In this document: positions 9,351 through 22,671 of the stretch, piece by piece | Layout: each line of letters starts with the position of its first letter | How positions within the stretch are numbered: the first letter of the stretch is position 1 | NCBI GenBank assembly: GCA_019055375.1 | Contig: JAHQIW010007131.1 | Span: 186,001-250,000 of the forward strand | Direction: 5' to 3' | Origin: Parelaphostrongylus tenuis | Taxonomy: Eukaryota; Nematoda; Chromadorea; Rhabditida; Metastrongylidae | Length of the DNA: 64,000 nucleotides | Program-made: the position numbers and the translations under genes | The notes under the pieces: model-generated | Told to the model about the DNA's origin: nothing | Database searches by the model: none | Seen by the model: the letters and a program-made list of their open reading frames with translations, nothing else

Positions 9351-12149
9351 GGGGGTTCAACCCCGAGAGGGATTAGCTCAGATGAAGAGCATCGTGCAAT
9401 CGACGAAGATGGGAGGCCGAAAACACGTGTATTACACTGTGTAAGTGCCCATAACAGACCACATCCATAGCTCAAAAATAACTATCAGACTTAGAAACTC
9501 TTTTGCATGATGTTCTTCGGTGCGCAAGAAAAAACTCCTATAATACTCGCATATAGCCACTCGAATAAAAGTTTTGTCGCAGCTTACATCACTCAGGTTT
9601 ATCCAGAACTCTATTAGTACTTCCGATCAATTATTTTAGAACAGGTAAATTGCTATAGGCGAAGTTCACGATTAATGTGTTGTAATGTCACCCGATTATA
9701 AGAATGGCGAAATGTTGATTTAATCGCAAAGCGAATGACTTTACTTTTAAGATGGTACGGAAGCTGGTAATATTGCCTTCTAAAACCATAGTTTTTCAGC
9801 CTCTTGAGCCCTACATACGCGGTTTTTTAAGCAGATCAGCAGAATGATTATCTTAAGAAATGAAGTAAATATTCACGTCGAATTGAATATTAATTGCCAA
9901 GTTAATGCTGATTTCAATGCTAAGACTAGCTATGCTGAATGGTTGTTCGTCAAGAGATTAATGCAGACCGGCTCTTGAGTTATTGCCACGTCATTTGGCA
10001 GCTACGAAATACCGGCTGGTGCAGGAAGCATTGTTTGCCAGGAATATGGGCCACGTTAGAGAAGATCAACATCAATTCTGTATAAAATGGCACTGTCTGT
10101 TGTGAAAACAACGCCTGAACGTTGGTCTCTCTTCTGGATTCAACTCGTTAGGACAACGGCACACACATGCAGCACAACACCGACCAGTTGTGGATCATCC
10201 ACTCGGATCAACGCGGTTCTGAGGAAGGCGGAAGCGCCCAAATAGCCGTAAAGATATAGCTCTTCTGTCTACACCATATTTGCTCAATTATTCAAAAAGG
10301 TACTTATAAAACTATGTTTGTTCTTTTCATCTTGTAGAAATTGAAGTCTGTTTAACATAGAAATTGCTCATAAAGCAAGTAGATAATATATTCTAAAATA
10401 AGCTTGATCAGTCCAGAAGAAACTTAGGGTTTTATCGGAACTAATCATAAGCTTTGCTAAATTAGATGAAGTTATACAAATTTCCCATTTCATATCTGCT
10501 AGAATATAAGAAATTAGATGCATATCTCTCTTTCGAGTAATATTTTTACACTTCAATTCATTTTATGAGCAGCTGTCAGGAATGTCATAACACGCTTGAC
10601 TATGTCGAATATGATCCATCACTAATGGTTAATGGTTGTTGATGTCCTGCTTCAAATCCATATGTAAAACCATGAAAAGACGTGTAATGATGGAAATTAG
10701 TGGACTGAGTACAGAGAGAAGTTTATGATGAAGAAGAGTACAAGAAGGAGAACAAGAAAAAGAAGAAGAAAGGAAAAGGAAAAGACAGCAAGTGAGAGGA
10801 GAAGAAGGAAAGTAAGAAGAACAAGTAGAAAAAGACGAGTGAGAACAAGATAAATTGTACGAAAAAGAAGAATGTTATCAACTGAGTGAGAAAAAAAAAA
10901 CATCGATAAAGCTGCAGAGCCAGCAATATATTTGATGACGAACATTGTGAAAGCTATCAGTGAGTGTGGGTTTATCAGCAAACACTGGAAGATGTTACTT
11001 TTCATTTACAACGAGAGATGATGGTAAACGCTGTTAACCCCTCCCCCATTTGTCAGTGAGATAAATCATAATTTCGAACGAGTCAAAGTTAATCAATATG
11101 GTGAAAAGATTGATCATGCCGGGATTTCGTCAAAAATCAAATCGTAACCAATGAAAAGCTCACATCGGCCAAGAACGAGGTATAGGCTACTTATTCAAGT
11201 GTTTTTATAGTCTTATAGAAGTACAGCAGGTAATCATGAGACAATTGACATGTCCACGCTAAGCACTTTCCAAGGAGGCTATGTATTGAGCAGAAAAAAC
11301 TGCTATAATAAAACATGAAGCTCTTCAGCCGCAGCGATCTATTACGACATTATCAAAATCAATTTATCAGGCCAGTACCTCGTTTGCATGGCTTTTGAAA
11401 GAGTCGAAAATAAACAAAAATTAAACTTTGTTCGGCAATGAGCAGCTATCAGACTCGAAGGTAAGAGTACACTAATTGAGTTTCGAAGATTGTTATAGAA
11501 TAAAAAATCACTTTTAGCTGTGGAGATTACGCAATTTATGTGTGCGGACACTTCATAAATAATATCAAGATGTTATACCAGCAGTGAAAATTATTTCTAT
11601 TAGTTCGAGCACTTCCTTCAATACATGTTTTTTATATGAAAATTTTGCTGGGAAAAAAGTTGAATGAGGTTTTTGAACAATGAGTAGACTTCTACAAGAA
11701 CTAGCTGAATTGTAAAAAAGGACTGAACTAGACTTAACTGCACCTAAGAAATTCAGAATATCGGTGGGGTTGTGAATGGGATCACTAGATTGTGATACAT
11801 CAGTTCCTTTATGTTCCAAAATTTGTGAAAGTGACCCACATGATGTTCAGGTAGTCCCATACGTATTGCGCTACAAGAAAGTAACTGTCCAGCACTCCAG
11901 TTTTTTAAGCCCCCACCGTTTAGAGATGCATAACTGCCTTGTTGCTCGAGGAATTTCATAATTTAGTAATCTACAAACAATTATTATATACGGACGTTAA
12001 CATAATGAGCAGGTACCGCTATGCTCATCTCTATAACCTTATCACTTTATTTGGTCTGTGTCTTATTTTTTTACTGTGCGACTGAATCTCAATACTTCTA
12101 TCATGCAGTTCGTTGTTTTCCATCTTCTTTATAAGCGTCCTAAATTACT
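9351..12149. other. No gene seen; contains purine-rich tract
   Basis: No supportable exon. Notable content is the strand-asymmetric purine tract at 10725-10875, annotated separately. Other open frames here are short and lack family features. Confidence 0.4.
10725..10875 (+). repeat. Polypurine (AAG/AGG-rich) tract
   Basis: About 150 nt of nearly pure A/G on the plus strand, with repeated aagaag, gaaaag and gagaag units. The reverse strand encodes only F/L/S-rich low-complexity peptide, so the open frames there are not evidence for a gene. Confidence 0.8.
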
Positions 12150-12295
12150 GATTAAGATCATCTTGCAATCTCGAGGATAGCCAGGCTGGGGAGTTCCGTA
12201 GGACGTTTGCTATTGATTGCCGTGCAGTGTCGCAGGGTGCAGCTCACTTCGTATCCTGTGACCGTGCGTCACAACCACTCGGTCACAGTCCCCGT
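12150..12295 (-). repeat. SINE family 2, minus-strand copy
   Basis: Read on the minus strand it starts with an A-box-like 'gtgaccgagtggttgtgac' and ends in 'ggctatcctcgagattgcaagatg'. This matches the plus-strand copies at 18757 and 37553. The head resembles a tRNA with the GTGGCCGAGTGG D-arm. Confidence 0.65.
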
Positions 12296-13142
12296 CCCTC
12301 CCTCGCCCCTAAACCCCTACTATACAGATTTAGATCTATTGTGTTGGTGTTCGAGTTTCCGGTAGAACTACACAAGTTCCCAAATGGGCACTGATACTGC
12401 ATCTTATGCCCATCACTAATTTTGGTTCCATATGCTCTTGACGAGCAACCAGTCACGGTGTGGCTGGTTATGGCTTCAAAATCAGTACTCATTTAGTCAT
12501 CAGTAATCAGTAAAGACGCGGCAAACAAATTTCCGCAAGCCGTCACTACTCTTTGGCTCACATAACGAAAAGAAGGTTTAGAAGCGTTTCGTGTACTTAA
12601 AAATTAGTATTAAATGACCATAATTACTGTAATATACGCACACTAAAGGGTCCGCATGGTCTTCGAGGGGTTAGAGGAACAGCACGCTATGATACAGCAT
12701 TGTATGGCAGCAAACTTATCACGTTCACAGAGATTTGGCGAGCTCAAAATAAGTTTATATAGAATGGATTTGAGGAAACTATGAAAATGAGCACAAACCT
12801 GCTCATCACAGGGTTCGATGCTCGATGAAGACGAATGATTGTACTTTTAGTAACATCTCCATCATCACATTCACCACACCACACAACTGTTACTATTTTC
12901 GAATACTGAATGGAACAGATACTACTGATGGCGGTGGGGTTATGCAACTGCTTTTCAGTGATCATTTTCACAGTCAAAATCCTGCTTAAGTTCCAAAGCT
13001 TATCTCAGCAATCACGCCCATGGTCCTTCTACCTCTAGTTTTCCAAATGGAGACCATCGATAATTACCTTGACAGCAAGGGAAATCTACTTCGGAAAAAT
13101 TGTTTTCATGTACTCATCTACCATTCATATGTTTTGATACTA
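12296..13142. other. No feature recognised
   Basis: No exon, repeat or RNA structure that I can support. Confidence 0.3.
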
Positions 13143-13998
13143 TTCCTGATTTTCTTCTTTGAGCCAAACACGAGATTAACATTAATCTTTATTTGACAGC
13201 TGATGTTTCGGCAGTTCACCTTCTTCAAAGCCTGGAAAGGTCAAATTGTCTGCAATCCAATTAGTCAAACACCTCCATTACTCCTTTAGAAAAAATCACC
13301 AGACCTAAATTTCACTCTCATCAAGCACAAACTCAACCCTCAACATACTCAGCGCTTTTTCTGTGTGTTCCACTGAATGATTCAAGTGGAGATCACCGAA
13401 AGGACATCACATAGGCTCGTAATGCACCTCACCCATCAGAAACAGTCATATATACTGACTCAAATCACGTGTGATAACGAGGCATTCCTCCCTGCGGTTT
13501 ATAGTCGGATTGGTCGCATAGAGCACAGAAATACGACGGAGTTGATTTTGAGATCGAAGTCGCCATCCTTGCGTAGTAATAAAAAAAAGCGCGAAAAATT
13601 CTGGAGACACTTTAGATTAACACCACCATTTCGGCTATAAACCGCAGGGAGGAGTGCCTCGTTATCACTCGTGATATGACTCAGTATGTATGACTGTTGT
13701 TCTGATGGGTAGAGTGCATAAGGCGCCTATGAGATGTCCTTCCGGTGATCTCTACTTAAATCATTTGGTGGAACACATATAAAAAGCGGTGAGTATGCTG
13801 AAAGTTGGTTTTGTGCTTGATGCGATCAAAATCTATTTCTAGTGATCTTTTCTAAAGGAGTAATGAGGTGTTTGGCTGATTGGATTGCAGACAAATTGAC
13901 CTTTCCAGGCTCTGGAGAGGGCAAACTGGAGGAACGTCAGCTGTCAAATGAAGATTAATGTGACACCTCGTGTTTGGCTTAAAGAAGAAAATCAGGAA
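13143..13998. mobile_element. 856-bp near-palindromic element (long inverted repeat)
   Basis: The left arm begins 'ttcctgattttcttcttt' and the right arm ends with its complement 'aaagaagaaaatcaggaa'. Matching continues inward for more than 300 nt with scattered mismatches and small gaps, to a centre near 13570. Matched pairs include 'gagccaaacacgag' with 'ctcgtgtttggctta', 'ctgcggtttatag' with 'ctataaaccgcag', and 'aaagcgctgagtatg'-like segments. The open frame at 13377-13640 lies within the arm and is not a gene. It is best read as a fold-back DNA element or non-autonomous transposon. Confidence 0.85.
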
Positions 13999-14744
13999 TT
14001 ATATTGAAGCATGCCGAGGTCAATAGACAGTCGGTCTTGGGAATTTGTTGTGACATGTTTATCCATAAATCTCTTCTTTCTCTTTCTCTAATTTCTCAGG
14101 TTTTTTTTTTTTTTGGAAGCAGCATTATATCACGACACCTGGGAATCGCTTGTGAGGAGTGGCTTAGCAATTCGGTATCAGACGCTTATGATTCATAGAA
14201 GAAATAATTCTGCTGCCATAAGAAACGATATACATCCTTCATGGTCACTACTCCACCGCTTTTCTTTTTCTTTTCCTCTTTCTCCTGGAAATATGTTTCC
14301 TACCGTGAGCGTCAAAAGTAGAAATAAATAAATCTACCAGTACCGTTGATTTTTTCGAGTGAAAGGAAATCGCTTTGAAATATAAAGTTATAAATTAGGA
14401 GCAGTCTATTGCTTTCAGGAAATTTTCAGTGAATGAAAGGCTAATTCAATTTTCAATGGATTGCGCAATCTCTACCTGTAGAGCAGCTTTTCTAACAATA
14501 TTTAATTAAACTTTAAAGCCCATACATCGAAGTTGAAGACTGCCGTGCATGTGAGTGTTTGTATATATAAAAAAATTTTAACAAAATCAAATTTTTCGAT
14601 AGTTCATACAGCTTTCTCGTAGTTTAATTAACTTAGTATTTTTGCTATCAATCCAATGAATACATCATATAATCAAATATTAACCAATTTCTAATTACAT
14701 GTTAGGTATGAAATTGAATAAGATATGACACATATATTATTTAA
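13999..14744. other. No feature recognised
   Basis: AT-rich sequence with a 13-nt T run near 14100. No exon or repeat is supported. Confidence 0.3.
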
Positions 14745-15050
14745 GAGTGCATGTGGCGCAGTGGTTAGAGGTGGTGCTCTGCGTCGCAAAGGAGGTCAAT
14801 GGTTTGACCTCACTCTCATGGATCACCAAGCCACCCATCCCTCCGGGGTCGGTAGATTGGGACCAGGCTGGTATCAGATTTGTCAGGGAGGATGAGCAGC
14901 ACTGACTCAGTTCAGCGGCAGACCACTGCGAGTCATTGTAGAGGACCAATATGCAATCAATCACCTCAAACAAAGTTAGGAATTGAAGTCGAATGCATGG
15001 CGCATCCCTGGGATTGATCAGCGCCGAGAGCTTTATCTTTTATCCTTTTA
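14745..15050 (+). repeat. SINE family 1, full-length copy
   Basis: tRNA-derived head: the A box is in 'atgtggcgcagtggttaga' and the B box is 'ggtttgacctc', about 45 nt apart. The conserved body is 'gggaccaggctggtatcag ... agcactgactcag ... gcatggcgcatccctgggattgatcagcgccgagagcttta'. The tail is T/C-rich (tcttttatccttttat). Such elements are made by RNA polymerase III and moved by LINE machinery; the RTE-type LINE in this window is a possible partner. Confidence 0.85.
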
Positions 15051-18000
15051 TAGCTCATTTATGATTATTATACGAAATAGATGAATAAATGTAGACTAGG
15101 CTTTGTGAATAGTGTAGGATAAGTGTAAATAATATCATTAATCATGCTTCACAACCTATAGTGAGTACGCAAAATAGCTAGTGCAAAATGTAGATTATCT
15201 TAAACATGGATAGCAATACAAATAAAGAGAAATAAGAGCACAAGATTCTCCATCTTTCGTAATCACATCTTGCTACTTTAATAGTTCAGCGAGGCCTTGA
15301 TTGACGATGACCTTTAGGTTGATTAATGACAATTTTCGATAAATGTTGAACTCTATATGTTCTTATTGAGTGCTAAATTTTGTGACACAACTTTTTCAAT
15401 CCAACAGCTGACGTCGACATCTCTAGCAGCGCTTTTGAAAAGTTAAAAACTTCACAAGTTTTTTCTAAAAAGGTTGTTATCTGTGATCTTAAGCTTACGT
15501 GCAATTTTTATACAATAATTTTCTCAAATTTATAACTTCTCAATTAAAAATTTTGTGTCCTAAACACAAATATCTGTTATTTTTAGTAGTTTCATCATTA
15601 ATAAAGTTCGTCGAAGTGTTTCAGCAGAAATTCCTTATGACGTACTCCAGAATTGTCCAGTAGTGTTAAGAATAATCTGAGTTCCAAGTATGTCGTTTGA
15701 TTTTTCACACCAAAAGAGTAATCAAAATTTATCCATTATTATCCATTTAAATTATCTAAAAAGCAAGTTTTCAATATTTGCACATTAAGAAGCTATTTGT
15801 GCACTTAGAAAATGTCTTAGGCAATCTAAGCATCATTTTTAGTCCAACGAAAAATTCTGAAAGTTTCAAAATCAAAATATAGAGCGGATACGGTGTTGAT
15901 CAGCCCAAAAAGATGAGCCAAGCATTCGACTCTATTCATAGTATCGCAAAAATGACTGGGTCCACATCTACCCTTACACTCTGCACTGCCGTACCAAAGT
16001 ATCCGACCAGTGTTCCTTATCCTTTTGGGCAACTTTAACAGCAGTTTGCAAGCCCCGAAGGCATAGTGAGGCCTATGTATTTTAGCGAAGCTTAAGAGGC
16101 AAACCAGCAATTCCATGTGTAGTGCAAAACATTGTAACTAGTACACTCTACTCATATCTATATTACGGTGGTCATACGTAAAGCAGAATCGCGCTATCAA
16201 GTTTGCCCCAGGTTACCGATACTTTTCAAGCGCCTTCGTTAAGCGTGATATTTTTGTAGTTTTCTATCTGCTTCAGTAAGCTAGTTTATTTTTACAAACA
16301 TTGCCACTGATTGTTAGTCACGTGTGCGTCAAAACAGCTGTCATAGAAGAAGAATATTGTGGTTATACAGAACTTCTGATGTTAAACGTTTTCATATGAT
16401 TGATGGTGATTACCGAAAATTCAAGCCAAACCTCAAAGTCCGTCGTTTCTTTTTACCAGAATGAAAATACTTAAGATTCGTTGAGATGTTATGACGAATT
16501 ACATGTGTCAAAGGAAAGGTCGCCTTTTGCTGACATACTAGACAGCTGCCATGATGCTTGGCTGTAAGGATATCAATCTATATTGAAACCGCGAATCTTC
16601 AAAATTTTATACTACATAACAAGTAAAAAATAAATGGTGTTATCTATGCCGTCTTAGCAGTCCGTTGAAGATAATCATGCCTCTGCTTTGTCGAAATCAT
16701 TCAATTATTCCATATAAAAATCTTATCTGGCTCACTATGTTAGTCACTCCTCGAGCTGCTAAGCATTATTTGAGTCGATTTTCTTTCATACAGCCTAGGA
16801 CTACTCTATTTGTAAGTTGCGTGAGTTACAATTTCAGCTTATGATTTAAATACTGAAACATCGTTCATGTGCTTTGAGCGTTTCTATTCATTTTCGCGTT
16901 GATGCGCCAGTTGTTTTCGCCATGCATTGAAAAATCACGACGTCTACTAGTCTGTGCTACTATGCATTCTCTTGATAAAATAGATTTCAACAATTTAGTA
17001 CTCCTGTAACTTTCTTCGTTTCTTCACAAAAGTTTTCTACAGTTGAAAGGTTTTCACCAAATTCGCGAGATTGTAGTAAATTTGTCAAAAAATCAAAAAG
17101 CTCTATATTCAATAGAATCCATCGAGTAGTAATGAATTCTACAAATCTTAAATATTTACTATGACTTTTTTCGGTACAAATTTGGCAAAGAGAAATGAGC
17201 CCACCATTCATCACGACCCTTCAGTTGCGCTAAACAATGTCATTTGTCAATAGAACGGCTTAAGCATTCCTTCGATTGACGTTTCACCCATTTTCCAAGC
17301 CTTTTCATTTTTCTATTGGGCTCGGATTTTATTTAAAGGGTTCCACCTTACTCAGAATTACCTCATACGCCTTCTACCTACCCTTACGCATGACTTGATC
17401 TTCTAAAAACATCTGCATTGTGATCATTCTGATAACAGTGCTTCTGGTCACTCATGTTATCTACAAATTCTTTATTTCCAGTAACGAACTCTGTAACATG
17501 CGTTAAAGTGTACTTTTCTGAGCTGTTGATCTATATATCACCTTATCCATTTATACTTATATTCTTTGCATTTCATCTTTTTATGCAAATTTTCACAACT
17601 CTCTACTCTTATCCTTGAATAAACGAGTAAAATATAGGCTTCAGAACATTTGCGATTTGAAGTTCATGGAATTAAATTTTACTATAAAAAACCGCGAAAA
17701 TTTTAAAATCCAAAGCGTTATATTCCGATTTGAGTAGTACTTCAATTTCCATTGAGCATGCTTCGGGCCATTGTTATGCCAACTACTACTTTTGAATAAA
17801 GTATCTCTGTACTAATAAATAATACGAGGAAAAATCTCTAAACTGAGCCGTGATTGAATTGATTGAATTGACTGAGACAACATAATCCGAAAGTCCAGTG
17901 AACAGATAGATATTTCTAGAATTTTTTTGTAGTCAGCCACGCCTTCTTGCGATTTTCACAGTTACGATGCACTCTAGTGAAAACTTCATTCGTATTGTTG

Positions 18001-18279
18001 AATGCTATTGGGAATTGATATTTTTTGGAACTTCTGGTAATTTGAAGCAACACTTCTGACAAAGTTCAACACACGCTGCCGTATTCCTTCTGACATAATT
18101 TTCTATTGTTTCATAATCATAACATTTTAACCAAGAAGTGAATTTTCTAAACAATAACTCAGTGAGCATAAAATTATTGAGTTGATTAGATGTCTAGTTC
18201 AGTGCAAAGAGTAGCGTCCTGATGTGTAGTGGGAACGATATGCATTTTCTGAATGCATAAGTATGCATTGTTTGTAAAA
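15051..18279. other. No gene recognised; one decayed SINE
   Basis: A decayed minus-strand SINE family 1 tail lies at about 15870-16000 ('cgaatgcttggctcatctttttgggctgatcaac' read on minus). A 75-codon minus frame at 16987-17214 (containing LFDFLTNLLQSREFGENLST) looks protein-like, but it matches nothing I know and has no clear splice partners. Confidence 0.4.
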
Positions 18280-18582
18280 GAGCGCATGTGGCGCAGTGGT
18301 TAGAAGTGCTCTGCGTCGTTCACGAGGTCAGTGGTTCAATCTCGCGCTAATGGCTCACTAAGCTATCCATCCCTCTGGGGTCGGTAAATTGGTATCAGAC
18401 TGGTCTTAGACTTTTCTGGAAGGATAAGTAGCACTGACTCGGTTCTGCAGGAGGCCACCGCGAGCCATTGTAGTGGTCTGGTATGCAGCAAATCACCTCG
18501 AACAATGTTGAAAATTGAATACGAATGCATGGCGCATCTCTCAGGGGCTGATCAACGTTGAGAGCTTCATCCTTCATCCTTT
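18280..18582 (+). repeat. SINE family 1, full-length copy
   Basis: Nearly identical in layout to the copy at 14745: head 'gagcgcatgtggcgcagtggttagaa', B box 'gtggttcaatctc', conserved body, and 'gagcttcatccttcatccttt' tail. Confidence 0.85.
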
Positions 18583-18756
18583 AAGCTTGCATGTCTCAAT
18601 TGTATCTCTTGCTGTTACAGATTTTTACACGGAGTGGTCCAAAAAGCCTACTTCGTTCGTATAAGAGTTCATGAAGAGTAGTGACTGAGGCAAATTTCTG
18701 CGTCACCATGAGTTTTTGGTACGTAACAGCTTCTGCTCAATAGAATAACAAAGGAA

Positions 18757-19070
18757 ACGCCGTGGTCGAGTGGTTGTGAAGCTAGTCGCTGCGCGCGTGA
18801 AGCTAAGTTCCACCCCCACCCTTCCTTCAACCGCCTCCGGCAATCAACAACAACACCCTACGGAACGCCACAGATAGGCTATCCTCGAGATTGCAGGGAG
18901 ACTCACTCAAACAGTATTCTACGACGTTCAAGAAAAAGACAAAAAACGAATTCAATACTAGATGTACTGAGATCTGCATCAGTGAGAAAAACACTGTGAA
19001 GACGGATTAATGGAGTGTCTAAAATGTGTAAAAAGAACAACGAAAGGAATTTTTTTGATATGGAGAGGGC
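18757..19070 (+). repeat. SINE family 2 copy
   Basis: The head 'gccgtggtcgagtggttgtgaag' resembles a tRNA A box. The body has 'tacggaacgccacagataggctatcctcgagattgcagggag' and 'tacgacgttcaagaaaaagac'. The same sequence order is present at 37553-37800. Confidence 0.75.
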
Positions 19071-21254
19071 CAGGATGCCTTCACACTGGATAGCATTTCG
19101 AATTGTGTGCATTGTGTTAAATGCATTCTCCGCTCAGCGAAAAATGCTCTCCAAGTATACACCAATATCATCAAAATAGACCCCCTCCCAATTTTTACAT
19201 TCTTATATGGCGGATAGTATGATTTTAGGTAAATCGCTGCAGGAAATATATATTCTATTGACTAAATAATCACAATCACTCTTTCACTGAGAACAGCTTA
19301 GATTACTAATGACTATAATTTGTGAACCAAATACGTCCTTTTCTCCAGCGATTCTCATTGTGGCTAGGAAGTTTTTCTAGGTGTTAAACTGTTCTATGCA
19401 CTGTTGCTTAGCGGTGACAAGTGACAGCAGAGGGTCGTATCATAATAACCCCTGCGTAGAAGGTGACTAATCAGATACCAGAATTCCACCTAAAAGATTA
19501 CATCATGCTAACCCCTACGTAGTGGTCAGATAAAAATTGCGGAGATCGATACAATTTTTCGCAATTTTTGAAGAGGGTTACTCGAGTAATCAAATATTCG
19601 GGTGTCACCAGTTAATGAGGTACTTTGATTGAGTTTTCGTGCTTGATTTTTTAAGCTATCCTCTATCGTTAGGAACTCTTTTCTGTGTGCCCTAATCGTA
19701 TTTGCTACACGACTGGTCTAATTCAAAACTGTCAGACTGTATCAATCCAAGCGTTCTTCTCCAATGAAAGCGAACAGCACAAAGGGTATGAGCTTAGCTT
19801 GAGAAAGAAGTTATGCTTGGTGGAATATGATTCAAACCAAAAACAGCAGTATATAATCTCTATGGCATTGGGCTACCTGGACATTACACGACAGGAACTA
19901 AATTGTCAGCTACCACATTGTCAGAGATGCTCTTATCTTGTGGAGTTATCAAATATTCGATAATTACAGTATTCATTGGAGTTTTTTTCTAAACATTTCA
20001 CATGACCTGTAGTCACGTTCATTGTGAGAATCTCGCGCTGTGATTTCGTTTCCTCGAATTTTTTCTTTCACGAAGGTCTTTAGACGTTACGCATGTTTTG
20101 GCTGCTACTTGGGGGTCTCGTTTTCTTTATAAATACTGAAGAATAATGATCGAGTCGATTTTGCGTGCAACTCCAAGGACAGCCGAGCCAGGAGTTTCAC
20201 GTGATCGCAAGAAGGATTGGGAAGGGCCGGTTGAACTAGCACTTTGTTTTTAATAGACTACATTACTAACCACTTCGCCTATCCTATTTCCGAATTTGGA
20301 AGTCTAGTTTCTTCAAAAGTCTTGGTGATGTTTGACAATGTCATTTGGTATATATTATCCTATTATAACCATCGCTGACTGAAGAATGCTTGAATTGTCA
20401 ATCAAGTAATACGTTACTTATTAGAAAGTATTAGAACGTTCAAACAAGTTATAATTTGGAATGTGTCTACTAAGATGTCATGTAGTCTAACTCTCTCATT
20501 TTTTGAACTTTTCGTCTCGTCTTACAACCGTCATTCATTGCAGTGATAAAGTCCTCGTTAGGTTTGCTTGGGGTCGACGATTTGTTGTACTCGGTCGTCG
20601 TTATCATCAGTCATGCCTATGTGTTCTAAGCCTTTCATCACTTGTAGTCACTCAGTTTTCTTGATCAAGCAAAATTTTTCGCCCTGTGAATGAAAACTCT
20701 TCCTGCCTTTTTCTGTCAACTTTTGCAATTAGTGAAGCATTCAGTCATAACTGAAGCAGCATTGCAATAATTGAACATTTGGATGGCTGATCACTGCAAA
20801 AGCGGTACCAGTATATTTTTGGCATGTTGCTGACTTAGATATTGCCTAGAACCCTGCGCTAAATGTTCTTAGGTCGTTCTCAATTGCAGTATCGAATCGT
20901 TTTGGACGGGTGGTAGGTTTTCAACTCCGTTTGATTAGGTTGATCCCAGGAGGATAGCTTTGACCTGGACTTTAGCGTGAAAAGTTGGACTTTCTTCCAT
21001 CTTCACCTGTTGATTGGCGTAATCAGTAATGTGAATCACAGTTTAACACAGAGAAGCATCGATAGCCATGATGAAGTAATAAAGAAAAATTTGGAGATCC
21101 GAGATCATCAGAAGCAGGCAAATAATAAAAGAATGAGTAAACGAAAATCTATAGGTGCGAAGAGGGGAAATTTAGAGGCAGAAAATATCTTCAATTCGCT
21201 TGTTCTGTAAATACGTCCACTATGCATTTGATCTCTGGTATGCGTCAATAACTG
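19071..21254. other. No gene recognised
   Basis: A minus-strand scrap of SINE family 2 lies near 20165-20240. A 77-codon plus frame at 20977-21210 starts with a hydrophobic stretch (TFFHLHLLIGVISNV) and is then highly charged (NNKRMSKRKSIGAKRG). It has no known match and no splice support, so I do not call it a gene. Confidence 0.35.
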
Positions 21255-21845
21255 TATTAGGTTGCTCCGTAATTTTGAAATTAGAGTGATGAACACTAAA
21301 TTTGTTAACCAGAACTGTCTAAAATTGCACGGTTTCGGTATCGTTCAATTGCGCATTTTCTTGCGACTTACCTATACATTTTGTTCGACTTACCTATACT
21401 TTCTTCTATAAAATGGAGCTGTCTTGCAAACAAAATCGCTTGCTATTCATGCACGAATGGCCCGTAGGAGAAAATGCTAGTGAAGCGCGCGCCGCTCAAG
21501 ATCAATGGAGTGCGATGCTACAGTTGCAGAATGGCGGCTAGGAAGTGGTTCGTAAAGTTCGAGCTGGAGAGAACAATCTGGAGGATCATTCGCGCTCGGG
21601 CCGTCCATGGGAAGCTCCATTAAACTTGCGCTTTGCTTCATTAGCATTTTCCCCTACACGTCATTCATGCATGAGTACCAAGCAAATTTAACTCCAAAAC
21701 AGTTCCATTTTGAAGCAAGTATAGGCAATTTGTACGCCAAAATGTTTGCAAAAAATGCGCATGTGTACAATACAAAAATCATGCACCTTAAATCACTTCT
21801 TTCGTGTTTCTTGCTCTAGTGCGAAAACTTATGGAACAGCCTAAT
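21255..21845 (+). mobile_element. Deleted mariner-type transposon
   Basis: Flanked by TA and bounded by imperfect inverted ends: 'ttaggttgctccgtaatttt' at 21257 and 'gcgaaaacttatggaacagcctaa' at 21821-21844, whose complement starts 'ttaggctgttccataagttt'. Inside, the plus strand from 21414 translates to a mariner N-terminal region (MELSCKQNRLLFMHEW, then EVVRKVRAGENNLED and SRSGRPW) with an in-frame stop. The catalytic DDE part is missing, so this copy cannot move itself. Confidence 0.8.
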
Positions 21846-22671
21846 ATTATATAATACTATGATACTAAAATGATACTATGACAAACATGATGTAAACAAC
21901 ATACATTGTACATGTGTACATGCATGACAACAATAATGCTTTGATACTATAATAATACTGGATAAAGAAAGATTGTAAGACTCCAAGGTGAGCGTAACTG
22001 TTGTGATTGATTAGCGAGGACTGCAGGTTGTATATTACTATTGCCCTAAAGACTGATCAGATGCCCAATTAGGATATCAACCGGCGAATTGTATGTAATA
22101 AAGAGATGAGAAATGGAGGTAACATTTAAGTAAAAAACTGGATGATGACTGTTCATACCGATGGCAAAGCAAAGTTGATTTCCAAAAATGCTAAGGCATT
22201 TCGCGTTGATCAATCGCTTAGAAATGCGCAAAGCATTCGACTTCATCAAGCAGAAGACATTGAATGAATATCTGGACTTTAAAATGATTTTGATAGTTAT
22301 TTCGGTACATGAATTCGCTATATTTCAATTTTCTCAATAATTCCAGCACCAATTCGTGCACATTGTAAGAACGGAGAACTTGTTATGCATAATGTGTGCA
22401 AATGAAACAACGACCATGCTTATACTGTAGAGCTCTTCCAACTACTTCACAACGTGATCAAATTATTATCTAAAAATAGCGTATAGTATATAGGATACAA
22501 AAAAGAAGACACATCCAATCTTGAAAACTCTCAATATCTTAGTGTTACTGGTTACCAATAATATATTAATATATGGGCACAAAGAAAATGGGAATAGTCC
22601 GAATCTTGAAAACTTATAAATTTCAAGTTATCAATTTTCTCAAAGGAGTTGAGTGGTGGCAAAAAATTCCA
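21846..22671. other. No gene; AT-rich repeats and decayed SINE
   Basis: Short 'gatactatna'-type AT repeats follow the mariner end at 21845-21970. A decayed minus-strand SINE family 1 copy occupies about 22045-22265. Confidence 0.4.

Noticed and set aside
20977..21210. Small secreted-protein-like ORF
   Set aside because: Hydrophobic start but no ATG at the beginning of that frame, no conserved family, no splice support.
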